Positions 45,101 through 56,408 of a stretch of 64,000 nt of DNA are shown piece by piece. Within the stretch, counting starts at the first letter, position 1. Every line of letters begins with the position of its first letter. The notes under the pieces are model-generated. The model did not search any database. It saw nothing but the letters and a program-made list of their open reading frames with translations, and had not been told where the DNA came from. The position numbers and the translations under genes were made by a program. The DNA is from Pleodorina starrii (Eukaryota > Chlorophyta > Chlorophyceae > Chlamydomonadales > Volvocaceae), in NCBI GenBank assembly GCA_030267565.1, contig BRXU01000008.1, positions 1,488,001 to 1,552,000 on the forward strand. The letters are read 5' to 3'.

Positions 45101-48100
45101 TTCTGCCACCCTTCTCCACACCGGGCTTTGCCGTTTTTTGAGCTTGAGCATGTCGTCGAATGGTTGCCGCCGCTCTGCCGCGCTGTTGCAGGCTTGCAAG
45201 GACGAGGAGGGTGGCGAGGGCGAGGGACACCACCATCACCATCACGAGCACAAGCACCACCACCACCACCACGAGCGGGGCGAGACCCGCGCCGCCACGC
45301 GCTTCGGCATCCGCAACTTTGTCTACTCGCGCCGGCGGCCCTTCCACCCGCAGAGGTGCGCGTTTAGGTTGACACGTGGGCTGGGCCGGCGTTGGGCCTG
45401 GGGGCCCCGAGGGATGCACTGTGAAGAAAGCCGCAACGTGTGCACAGGCCAGAACGTTGGCGACCCTCGTCTTTATCCGCGACGCTGTACTGCACAGTTG
45501 ATGGTAGAGCCTCTTGGGGGACCAGGCTGGGCGAGCTGGGCAAGCCTTACTAGCCCCCATGGAAATGCTCTCTGTCGCCTCCCCGCAATTTCGCCTCCTC
45601 ATTTCCAACAACCCCTGGACGGACGAATCCCTCCTCTCCATTTCCACGACCCCCTCACGGTCGATCCACCCGCACCCGACCTCGCGTGATGTGTGTGTGT
45701 CACCTCCGCAGCCTACCTCCGCACCCCGTGTCCACCTCCCCACCCCACCCCCCTCGATCCCCAGGCTCAAGGAGATGGTCCTCAAGTGGCTGCCCGTCAC
45801 CGTCAACCAGGCCATTGACGGCGAGGCCCCGGAGGCGGGAGACAGCCCCATCAAGACCGGTGGGTGCGGGCCAGAGGGAGGCGGCGGGGCCCTTTTAGGC
45901 CGCCAAGGATCGACGAGGTGTGGTGGCGAGGTATAGAAAGCCCCTGGAGCCTCCTCGCCACCAACCATCGCGGATGGATGGATGGATGTGTCGGCCGCCA
46001 TTATCATCGGCTCTTGGCCTAATCATTCTGTTGCCATCCCATCGGCCCTCCCGCCACGCTTCAGTGTCCCTTCATACCCCGCCCCGCCCCCTTGTCCCGG
46101 TGCCCTGCTGCCGCGCCAGTCCCTGTCCACGCCCCGCCTCCTGTCCCCTGCTCCCCACTGTACCGCATGGCACTGAGAAGAAAACTCCTGGCCCCCTCCC
46201 CTCCCCTCCCTGCCCCATCCCCTGCGCCTCCCTGCCCCTCCCCTCCCTGCCCCATCCCCTGCGCCTCCCCTGCCCCCTCCCTGCCTCGACCTGCAGTGAT
46301 GCGCAGCAAGGGCTTCATGTGGCTCTCCTCCAGCCACACCACCGCCTACTATTGGAGCCACGCGGGACAGCACTTTGAGATCCGCGACGAGGGCGACTGG
46401 TGGGCGGCGGTGCCATCGGAGGACTGGCCCACGGACGCGGCGCAGCAGGACATCATCCTCAACGTGAGTACCCGGCAGCTAGCTGGTACCGGTACCGGTA
46501 GCGGTACCGGTAGCCAGCGGCGTAGCGCAGGACGGGGCCGCAGCGGGCTCTGCGCGGTGCGCGGACTGCCCTCCCTCCTCCTCCCCCAATGGAGAGGCGG
46601 AGGCGCGGGCGGAGGCTTCAAGGCTGGCTGTGCTGCATGGGATGGACGCTTGCTGTCGTTGCTGGCCCCGGCCACCCCACCCCCGCCTCTGTGGTCCACC
46701 GCAGCGGTCTCTTGCGGTCTCTTGTAGTCTTGACTGCCCTCCGTCATCCGGGGCGCCTGCCTGCTGCGCCAGTGCCCTCTGCCCTCGCGGTCCCCCGCCA
46801 GTGCCCCCCGGCCCTTTGCTGCGGTATCTTCTTTTTTACCCCCCTCTCCCCGCGGTTGGGGGCAGGGGGAGCGTGCAGCGTGTCCCGCGCATCTTTTGCA
46901 GCCTCCTCGGCCCAGGGCGTGTCGTCCGTTCGGGCGCGCGCGTTGGAACGTTTTGGTCGCTATCGCACCATCGCGCCAGTCGCGATCCGTTGATTCGTTA
47001 ACATCGTGTATTCGTGTTCCGTCGTGGCTTCCTCAGGACTTTGACGAGGTTACGGAGCTGGGGGACAGGCGGCAGGAGATCGTGTTCATTGGGGTCGGCA
47101 TGGACGAGGTAGGGCGCTGGGGGGGAGGGGTACGTATGGGCGGGCGGGGCCGTGAAGGGTGCGAGAAGAGCTAGAAGAAAGGGGCGGGGGTGAGTGCGTG
47201 CCGGGCAAGGTAAGCGGGGTGGAGGAAGAGGAGTACCCGGAGGTGCTCGTGGCCCGCCGGGTCCGGGAGACTCTTTGCCAGTCTGTTATGTCGACTATGT
47301 CGGCTTCCATTCTCTCCCACGGAGCAAGGTGACACCCACGCCGCACTAACACAGCCTGCCGGACCACGCAAACCCACTAGGAACATACTAAACCCTCTTT
47401 TCTAATCACGTACACGCACACATAGTTACATACACGCACACACATACACGCACGAGCGCTCCTCTGTTCGCTGATCGCTGAACTGAACCGAACTGAACCG
47501 AACTGAACCCCCCGCCCCCCCCCCCTGCAGGCCAAGATCAGTGCCCAGCTGGACAGTGCGCTGCTGACGGACGATGAGATGGTCAAGTACACGGAGCGCT
47601 GGGCGGCGCAGCCCGACCCGCCGCATCCCGAGGTGAGGAAACGCGGAGGGAGGGAGTCGGGGGGAAGCGAGCCAAGGGAGGGGGGCAGCGGCAGGGATGG
47701 AATGGAGACGGAGGCGCTCCACCACGCTCTCTGTCCTCCCCTCTCGGCAGTGCACTGTGCGTCGGTGGCCAAAGGAGGTACGCCGGTTAGCTGGGAATGT
47801 GTGATCATAGGCTTTTAGTGGAGCGCCGCGGACCCTTGGCTCACAATCGGCTTGGCATACATGTACCGCCTACGCCCTGTGGGCGTTCATGATCAAGGCT
47901 GCACTCCTTGCATGGACCATTTCTGAGTGCCTGGAGGCGCTCGGTTTCTTTGGCGAAATCTACTCGCGCGTGTTGTCCGGCTCTCGAGGGCTGTTTGACA
48001 CCGCTGACCTGCTTGCCGGCGGCGGGGCGCTGTGGGAGCCCCCGACCCCCCGCTCCCCACGTCTACAACGTCCGCAGGGCTTCATGTTTTATTCTTGCAA

Positions 48101-48203
48101 ATTCACTCTTCAAACCCCCACCCCCACCCCACCACCACCCCACACACACATCTCGCAGGTGGAGGCCCGGCGGGCGGCGAAGCGGCCCAAAGCGGAGCAA
48201 TAA
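39175..48203 (+). CDS. COG0523 (CobW/ZNG1-like) metallochaperone GTPase with His-rich arrays
   Basis: Predicted GTP-dependent metal-insertion chaperone; family members handle zinc, cobalt or nickel. Exons: 39175-39238, 39331-39510, 39764-39845, 40403-40475, 40782-40820, 41478-41599, 42235-42358, 42820-42924, 43441-43539, 44304-44417, 44841-44945, 45192-45355, 45765-45859, 46297-46463, 47037-47108, 47531-47632, 48159-48203. All phases agree (583 aa). Motifs: Walker A GFLGAGKTT (17-25), metal-site CxCC (80-83), ENSGVAEP, NKTD (195-198), and a C-terminal domain with TRFGIRNFVYSRRRPFHP, RSKGFMWL and RRQEIVFIGVG. Residues about 264-400 are four consecutive exons of His-Lys/His-Glu repeats with 43 histidines, far longer than usual family His loops. 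Chlamydomonas zinc-responsive ZCP proteins are COG0523 members, so a zinc role is plausible but inferred. Confidence 0.93.
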
Positions 48204-50057
48204 GAAGCGCAGGAAGGGATTGGGGCAGCGCGGCGCGTTTGCTTCCACACAGCGGTGCTCACTGCAATTTCCAGCGGTGCTCACTGCATCAGGCTGACCG
48301 AAACGCCGCTTAGGGCTTTCACATTTTTGTGGCGCGCGTGGCGGTCGGGGCAGTCGTCGTTCAGGGGTCGTTTGAGAGCCGGTGGCGCGGCGCGCGGCGA
48401 TTTCACGTTTTGTGGGTGCATTCTAACCAGGGCTGAAGGGTGCGACGTGAGTTTGTGCAGCAGGACGACGGCGGGCAGGCGGGACCGGCAGGGTGGGGTG
48501 CGCGCAGGCAGGGCGGGTTTGGACTCTGGCGGGGGAAAACCACCCACGCTACGGCATACAAGTTGGCGTGGTTATATGAGTCAGGGCGGCTGCGATGCAG
48601 ACGCGGGCGACGCGAACGGAAAGCCCCTAAAAGCTGCGCAGCCTGCTCTAAGCTAGCGGCGCGTGTGTATATGGAATATGGTGGTGGTGGTGGTGGTTTT
48701 CTCATAAATACGATGTACGAATCAGCGAAGGAACTGTGTGTCGAGCAGGCGGACGGACTATGTCGAGTGGCCGACGTAGGCGGCGTGTCACGACAAGAGG
48801 TGCGTGTGGCAGCGGATAGGGGGCGATGGGCAGAGGACACGGGCGCCCGGGCGGCGTTTATTTTGTTGTCCCTGTCGGCTCGGTCCTCGCAGTTGTGTTG
48901 TTGTGCGCTCTGCTGTGGGGCGCCATAGCTCGTCGGGGCTAAGGGAGAGGGGCGGGCGCTTTTCGCTACATTGGGGCTGACAGATAGATCCCGCGGGCGC
49001 CCCACTGGCGCCCCGGACGGGTTACGGTACTGCTACAAATCCGTCGGCGTGGCTGTGCCCTCCCTGGCACCCATACCTAAACCGTTGAAGTGCACGGCCC
49101 GCGGGCCAGCACGGGCCCACTGGCCTCAAACCCTCCAAGCGACCCGGGCCTTGGCGTCCACATTAACAACACGACGACGAAGATCACGATGCCAGTGCTG
49201 CCGCATGCAAAACGCCCAGGACGCGCTCAGTGCACCGGAGGAGCTCTTGCGTGACCTCAGTTCGCCAGGGAGGGGAAGGGCGGCAGCTGGTCCTCTCACA
49301 GGGCCGGCGCTATTTGCAAGCGGCTACTAGCAGAGGCATGGCCGCCCAGGCAGATTGCGTCCTGTCGTGCAATACCGGTACCCGGGCGGCAGCACACCCG
49401 GGCGCCAGCCCTTGCCATCTGCAGGTGCGAAGCGCGAGGGGGCGGGACCGCGACACCACGAGCGAGTGGCAGAGGACGGTATTCAGGCCGTCGGGGTCAG
49501 CCAGCTGTGATTGAGGGGGCTGCGCAGGCTTGGGGGCATTGAACCGGGGATTGAACCTCGAGACCAGGGTGGTGCCAGCCAGACGCTCCAGATAGAGGGA
49601 GCGGCCGGTCATGCAGACGAGGGCTGTTGAATGGCGCGAGTGCCCAGGAGCCCCTTGGGCAAACGTAAGCGAAGAGTTGATCGCGCTGCTCAGGAGATCT
49701 GCAGTGCAGTGACGTCCAGGTAGGTGCTTGATGCGTGCATGGAGATGATGACCCGTGGGTCGCTAGCTCGCCAGCCGTGCATCCATTTGTTGGAAGCACC
49801 GTAAAAACTCCGATCGAAACTCCCTGTCGCGCAGATAATCTTGGTGCAAGGGTAGATGTTGCAACCTATGCTATCGTATTCACCAGGTGGAATTACAGCG
49901 AGCGAACGGCATTACGAATACAGGAGCAACTGGGAGCAATTCAACAGACCACGTGAGGCTCCTCGCTGTATGCGTAAACGAGTCTCAACTTCAGTCTTGG
50001 ATGAGCTAATGTAAACGTGTACTGGAAGGAGCCCTGTTCACCTCCAACATCGCTCTG
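48204..50057. other. Intergenic region, no gene recognised
   Basis: It carries the 3' end of the COG0523 gene and the promoter of the next gene. ORFs on both strands at 48400-49800 lack family features and have no splice-supported structure. TGTAA at about 50006 lies too close to the next start to assign. GATGACCCGTGGGTCGC at about 49746 is a dispersed copy of the minisatellite core. Confidence 0.45.
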
Positions 50058-53000
50058 ATGAGCACCGTTTTGTTGAGGCCGCTGATGGGGACTGACCTGC
50101 CGGCTCAGCTCTCAAACGACCTATCGGAAGCTCTATCAGCTTCGAAGACCGACCCTTGTTACGGGCTGGAGCTGCTCGCGCAAGTTGTGCTCGCCAGCGC
50201 GGAGGCTTGCGCGGCGGGAGGTGCGGTGTGTCTCAAGCGCGCGGTGGCTGGACTTCCGCTGAATCCAGTATGCAGTGGTCTGTGCCTGTGCCTGTGTCCT
50301 GGATCAGAGCGAATATACATATTGCCATGCACTGATTCTCGTTCTCGTTCGCGCCTTCTTACTTGCTCCGTGCTTTGCATGCTCACTGCTGCGAGCGCGG
50401 TCTTGCTTGCTTTCCCGCTGCATTTCGTTGCGCGTCGTCCTGTTAACCCACACGGCCGCAGTGTTTACAGCAGAACACTTTTTATGAAGCATACCAAAAA
50501 CATGCAGCTGCTTTGGAGACTCGTTCTGCTCGCCTCCTTTCCTCGCTGCTGCGTTGCAAACATATGACCACAACCGATGACCACAAACTCGCCTAACCGG
50601 CCCTGCCCTGACCATCTGTCGTCGTCAATCTGCACCGACCCCAAATTGACACTTCACCGACCCCAAATTGACACTTTGACAGACGCCGGCGGCTGCATCC
50701 CCGTACTGCACGCGGCCGTGGCGGCCCTGCTAGAGTTCCTGCTGGGGCTGCTGATCCGGCTCCCTGCTGCCGGCGAAGGCAGCAGCAACAGGTGCGGCAC
50801 ACCGGGGAATGGGTGCCAGCTGCCAGGGCGGCGCGCACGTATCGTATCGTATCGCGGTCGTTCCTTCCCTCATCCTGCCCCTCCTCGACTCCCTCCCTGG
50901 AGGCCGCCTCGGTATTCCCGCCCCGCCCCGCCCCGCGCGCGCCGCCTCTTTCCCCTTCCCCTCCTTCCCCCTCCCGACTCCCGACAACCCCACTGTCGGC
51001 CCGCCCGCTGTCGGCGTGTCTGGGATTCGCTCTCTTATGTCTCATCTGGCCCGGTTCTAGTGCACACAGGCACCGTGCCGTACCGTGCCGCAGCTCCTCA
51101 TGGTATTTCGTAATCCACGCAATCCACGCACGCATGCAAGGCGGCGGTATCTTCTTTTTACCCCTCCCTTCCCTTGCGCGCGCCCCGCCCCCCTTCGGTT
51201 ACTTGACTGCTCGCGGGTCGCTTTCCCGGACCCCGTCCCGATCACCTCTCGTCCACCTCCATTGTCTTGCGGGGATGGTTGGTTTGTTTATCTGAAGCAG
51301 CAGGTCGCATGAGCAGCAGCAGCAGCGCGCGAGGCTGCTGCTGGCGCGGCACGCCGCCGGATGGACTGCCGTACAATCCGCCATGGCGGCGGTGTACGGC
51401 GTCGACGACCCGACATTGGCGACTGCCGTACTGCGGGGCTGGCGGAGCATCGCGGCTGCGCTGCTGCAGCCCCGCCGCCGGCCGCGAGGAAACCGCCGCC
51501 GGGCGATACGCACATCTGCGAACGGAGGAGGAGGCGGAGGAGGCGGCAGCGGCAGTGGTTTCGGAGCCGAAGCAGCTTCAGGCATATGGGCCCTGCTAGA
51601 TGATGGCAGCGAAGAGGAGGACAACGACAACGACGGGTGTGTGCGCGCGTGCGTGCGTGCTTGCGTCTGTGCGTGGGAGTGGTTGGGAGTTTGTAGTAAA
51701 GTGAATAGATGTCAAGTGTCCTGCGATCCAGTGATGACCCGTGGGTCGGTCAATATGAGATTTTACGTTTTTGGGGGAGGGAGCGGTCAACAAAAGCCCG
51801 TAGATGCTTACGGGATTGTTCCGCACGTGCCTTCACGCGTGCGTGACCGCCACCGCCCGAATGTGCGGATGCCGGAGAAATGCAGCAGCAAGTACCGCCA
51901 AGTACCGCCAAGCTAGCGCGAGTTGCAATAGCAATTGCCCCCCCCCCTTTCCTATATCCTGTGCCCACTCTCCCTTTCTACCCGCTGCACCACCTCCTCC
52001 TCCTCCTCCGTGCATGTGCCACAGTGCCAGTCTACACAATACCGGTACACATTTCCGTTGCTCCCTTTGGGTCCCTCCTCGACTCATTGACTCATTGACT
52101 CATTGACGTCCTGCAGGTCCGCCGGCGATGGCTGCGTGTGTCTGCCGCGGCCGCCCGCCCCCGCCATCACCGCCGACCCGCGGGTCATCGACGAGCTGCT
52201 GGGTCGCTGCCTCGCGCACGCGCGCGCACTGCGGCCGCTGGGCGGCCTGGCCGCGCGCCTCGTCTCCCTGCTGCGGGCCTTCCAGTGCTGCTGCGGCGTC
52301 AACGCCTGCCACGACTGCGACCCGCTGCAGCTGCTGATGCTGTGGCTGCACCTGCTGCTGCACACACCGCCGCCGCCGCCGCCGCCGCGTCCGCCGCTGA
52401 ACGCAGCCGGCGGCGGCGGCGGCGGTGGAGGCGGCGGTGGCCGCGGTGCCGTCGCCGGCGGCAGCGGCAGCGGCGCGGCAGCGGGGGTGGAGCAGAAACA
52501 GCAAGAGGAGGAGAAGGAGGAGGAGGTGGAGAAGCGGGCTCTGGCGCGGGTGTGCGGGGAGGTGTATCCGTTGGCGGCGCCGGCGATGCAGCGCTGGGTA
52601 GCCAGCCACCGGCAGCAGCAGCGGCAGCAGCGGCAGATGGAGGTGCAGCAGCGGCAGCGGGAGGAGAGACAGCAGCAGACGGAGGGGCAGCAGGCGGCGG
52701 ATACGGATGCGGATGCGGACAAGGCGGCGGCGGCGGAGGGGGAGGAGGAGCTGTTGGCTCCCCCGGTGTTGTTCTTCCAGTTGCTGCTGGCGGTGGTGCA
52801 GGTGGGCGAGTGGGCGAGTGGGCGAGTGGGCGAGTGGGCGAGTGGGCAAGTGGGCGGCGGGTTCGGCAAAATGAAGGCGGGCTCAGCAGAATGACCTGCC
52901 ACCTGGGCCATTCGTGGGCCCTGTCCGCATGGCCCAGGGGGCAGGGCCATGCGGACAGGGCCATGCCCAAGGCCCAGATACAGGTATTGCGGCTTTTGCT

Positions 53001-56000
53001 GGTCCGAATCCCGCCCCTGCAAGTGCACCCTTACCCGGGAAGGGAAGGCCAAGAGGAACTCAAGACCCAGCCGGCCGAGTGCCGAACCCAGCCGGATCCA
53101 GATTTGGATCCGGAATTCCGGATCCGGATCTGGCCCTCGTCCCCACATGCATGCACCACCCCGTGACGCACCGCAGGACGGCGCCGCCGACGGCGCCCGT
53201 TGGACGCCGTACACCGCCGCCGCCCTGGAGCAGACGTCCCAGCAGATCTTTGCGCTGCTCGGCGGCTGCTCCGAAACCTACTCCGCCTGCTGGGGTGCCC
53301 ATTTGGCGGGGGCGGAGGAGTCGCTGGCCGCGGCGACAACGGCGGGGGCGGCGAGTGGTGGGGGTGGGGGTGGTGGATATGCGGCGGAGTGGTCGGCGGA
53401 TCCGGGCGTGTCGCGGGCGATGGACCTTATGCGGTCGTACAGCGGCCTGCCGCTTGTCGTACGGGCGGCGCTGGCGCGCGCCGGCGACAACCGCAAGAAA
53501 GGTACAGTGGGTGCAGTGCGGTGCCGTCCGTGTGGTCGGTTGTTAACATTACTCGTGAGGTTGTTTATTCGGTATGTGTATGTGTGTGTTTGTGTGTATG
53601 TGGGCGGGTGGCTTGGGACTGAGCTGGGCCGGGCTCTTAACCCAGGGCTAAAAAACAGCAGGGGGTTGGGAGGGGTGGGTGGGTGGGGATTACTGGGCTT
53701 AGCGGCTGGAGCCATGCTTTCGCTTTCCGGGCTCTTGGCACGTATGGTCACGCTCACGCTCACGCTCACGCCGGTGGGGGCCTTTCTTGCCCGGGTGGGT
53801 GTCACCGCTACACCCGCGCACCTCGCCACCGGTATCGTTCTTATTACCCACGCCCACGCCCACGCCGCCACACCCACGCCACACCCACGCCCACGCCAAC
53901 CCACCCCAACCCCACCTGATGACCTCCCAACGCAGTCGCGGCGCTCATGTCATTACTCACAGCCATGTGCCGGCCTAGAAGCGAGGCGGTGGCGGTGGCG
54001 GCGGCAACGGCGGCGGCGACCGCCGCCGCGGCGGGACACCCCACCAGCGCCCGCACCCGCGGGAGCGACGACCATGACGGCGGCGGCGGCGCCGCCGCCG
54101 CCGTCATGAATCATGGCGGGGTCAGCTACAGCGGTCCCCATCCGATGTCTCGGTTGGTGTCGCTGTGTTGTGAGCTGCTGCTGCCGGAGAGCAATTGCCC
54201 GGTGGAGGTGCGGGTGGCGGCGCTGCAGGGTGCGTGGGGCTTGACTGGGTGGTTAGGTGGTTGGGTTGTTAGGTGGTTGGGTGGTTAGGGTTGTTGGGAC
54301 ATCCAGGCATGCGTTGGGACTTGGGAAGTCCGGTGGGAGGTCGGTGCAGAGCTTTGGCGGCTTGTTGCCCCCCTTTGTACAGCGGAAGGCTGGATTGGGG
54401 CACACACCTCAGCGCTCCACCGCCTTCCCTTATTGTTCGTTGGGCCCCCCCAAATTCAAGTTGTCTCCGCACTACGTCTCGTAAAGTCGTAATGCGCCTA
54501 GTACAAATACCACTACCAGGTGCAGACAGACAGGTTGGCATGATGCGTAAATTAGCTTGTTCGCTTGTTCGCTTATTAGCTTGTTAGCTTGTTAGCTTGT
54601 TAGCTTATTAGTTTCCTGGCCAGGTTGGTAAAATGGGAAATATGCTTCCGCGTGTCCTCTTTGCGCGGACTGGTCGCAGCCCTGTGCAGCGCGTTGGACG
54701 AGCATCTCGCGTTTCTGGACGAGCAGAAGGAAGGGCAGCGGCGGCGACGGCGACGGCAGGAGGAGGAGCGGCGGCGGCAGCGGCGGCGGCGGCGGGGGGA
54801 CCAGCGGCAGCGGCAGCAGGCGAGGCGCGGGGAGGCCGGCGGGGGCGGCGATGAAGACGGCGACGGCGAGGTCAACGGCGACGACGACGGCGACGGAGGC
54901 GAGGTTGGCGAGGCTGCTGGTGGCCTCGAAGACGGCGGCGGCGGCGACGGCGGTGACGGCGGTGACAGCGGCGGCGGTGACGGCGGCGGCAGCGGGCGGC
55001 AGGCTGCGTTGCTTTGGTCGGCAGCCTCTGTGGATGCGCTCTTCTTCTCGCTGCTCCACGACCCCAGCATCAAGGTACGGCATCATGGTACGACATCATG
55101 GTACGGCATCATGGGTCTAGGGTGACTAGCGGCAGCCCTTTTTTTCCCAAGATCCCATCCCCGCTGTTTCCTTGCGACGCGGTTGTCGACACTCGCGGCG
55201 GCCTCCGGGGAGTCCCCCCAACATATCGTCCCAACCGATACTCAACCCCAAAACGGTACTGCATGCACGACATGTACGGCACACACATATACAAACACAG
55301 GTGCGCCGCGTCGCGATGCGGCTGGTGTCGCTGGTGGTGTTGCCGGCGGGTGGCGACGGCGCGATCCGACTGGCCCGGGTGCTGCTGATGAAGCTGAGGG
55401 ACAAGTGAGTTGAGTGAGGAGGGGGAGGGAGCTGCGGGAGTGAGAAAGCGGGGGCGGAGACGGGAGTGAGAAAGCGGGGGCGGAAGTGGGAAGTGGACGC
55501 AGAGAGGCGGAAGCGGAAGTGGGACCAACAAGGGAAATAGACGCGGGGGCGGGGGCGGCATGGCGCATCGGGCATCGGATGTATCAGGAAGAAAGGGGCG
55601 GCAGGCGGGGCGTCGCCTCGATCTGCGGAGGGAGCGGGGTCAGGGCCCACGATGGCCGACCTGAAGGGGAGGCGCCCGGGGGGTGGTGTGGTGTGACGCG
55701 GCGTGCGGGTATTTGCTAATTGGATGGCGCAGTGTAACTGCGGAACTGCGGCCCACAGGGGGCAGGCGGGGACCGGGGAGGCGCTACGCCACGCGGCGCT
55801 GTTTCACACCCCCCATTTAAAGAACGGGAGACCAAGTCTAAAGTACTTCATTTCTCCTCCATTTTTTCAAACCAATTATACGTTTCTCTCGCAGGGATGC
55901 GCTCGTGTCGGATCGCGCCCTGGAGCTGTTGGTGCAACTGCCCATCGCCCTCATCACCCGGGCCGTCGCGACGGAGGCGGAGGGTACGGCACACGGCGGC

Positions 56001-56408
56001 GGGCCTGGCGGCGGCGGCGTGCCCGGCAGGGCCTCCTCCTGGGCCGCGATCACCCAGCACTGCATTGCAGGCCTGGCGGCGGCGGGGGCGCCGGCGGCGG
56101 CGGAGCTCGCTGGCGACTCGGGGGACGGTGGCGGCGGAGCCGCCGCCGCCGCCGCCGCCGGAGGCGGCGCACTCAGCGGCCGCGCGCAGAACTGTCGGAA
56201 GTTGCTTCAAGCGGCGCTGGGGGCGGCGGCGGCGGCGGCGGCGGCGGGGTACGCCGGGGCGGAACTGCCGCACCCCCTGGAGTTGCTGCTGCTGCCGGCG
56301 CTGCTGGCCCCCGGGGGCGAGGATGCGTTGGCGAGCGGTGGCGCCGTGTCTGCGTTGCGGAGGGCGGAGGCCGCGCTGGCGACGGCGGGGCCGCCGGACG
56401 AGGCGTAG
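50058..56408 (+). CDS. Helix-rich (HEAT/ARM-like?) protein of unknown family
   Basis: Nine exons join in phase to 974 aa: 50058-50220, 50683-50791, 51301-51636, 52117-52801, 53177-53501, 53936-54229, 54680-55074, 55301-55404, 55895-56408. The product is almost all amphipathic helix pairs broken by Ala/Gly/Gln insertions, for example ELLAQVVLASAEACAA, WRSIAAALLQP, IDELLGRCLAHARAL, FFQLLLAVVQ, RRVAMRLVSLVVLP and LRDKDALVSDRALELLVQLP. That last region looks like successive HEAT repeats. A Cys cluster (CCCGVNACHDC) lies in exon 4, and an Asp/Gly-rich acidic linker follows a basic Arg/Glu coiled coil in exon 7. A scaffold role is inference. Exon 3 has a NAGNAG acceptor (51298-51303). The start is the first ATG in frame with exon 1. 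A first-exon donor at 50267 was rejected because it puts a stop in exon 2. Confidence 0.7.
52801..52852 (+). repeat. GTGGGCGA octamer array at a splice donor
   Basis: Six or so 8-bp units begin exactly at the exon 4 donor (CAG|GTGGGCGA), so several identical GTGGGC donors follow each other. Confidence 0.85.
52921..52958. repeat. Perfect 15-bp hairpin in intron 4
   Basis: CTGTCCGCATGGCCC and its exact reverse complement are separated by 8 bp within intron 4 of the helix-rich gene. Confidence 0.85.
53098..53133. repeat. 36-bp near-perfect palindrome
   Basis: CCAGAT ... GGATCCGGAATTCCGGATCC ... ATCTGG, centred on GGAATTCC, in the same intron as the 15-bp hairpin. Confidence 0.85.
55074..55114 (+). 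repeat. Three copies of GGTACGGCATCATG
   Basis: Short tandem repeat directly at the exon 7 donor (AAG|GTACGG). GTACGGC words are frequent in introns throughout the window. Confidence 0.8.

Noticed and set aside
48440..48928. 162-codon ORF downstream of the COG0523 gene
   Set aside because: Non-ATG start, no motif, no splice support, composition like the surrounding non-coding DNA.
49500..49612. tRNA-like GGTTCAATCCC on the minus strand
   Set aside because: No cloverleaf can be drawn around it.
50221..50267. Longer first exon of the helical-repeat gene ending at 50267
   Set aside because: That donor puts exon 2 in a frame with an early stop; the donor at 50220 keeps the frame.
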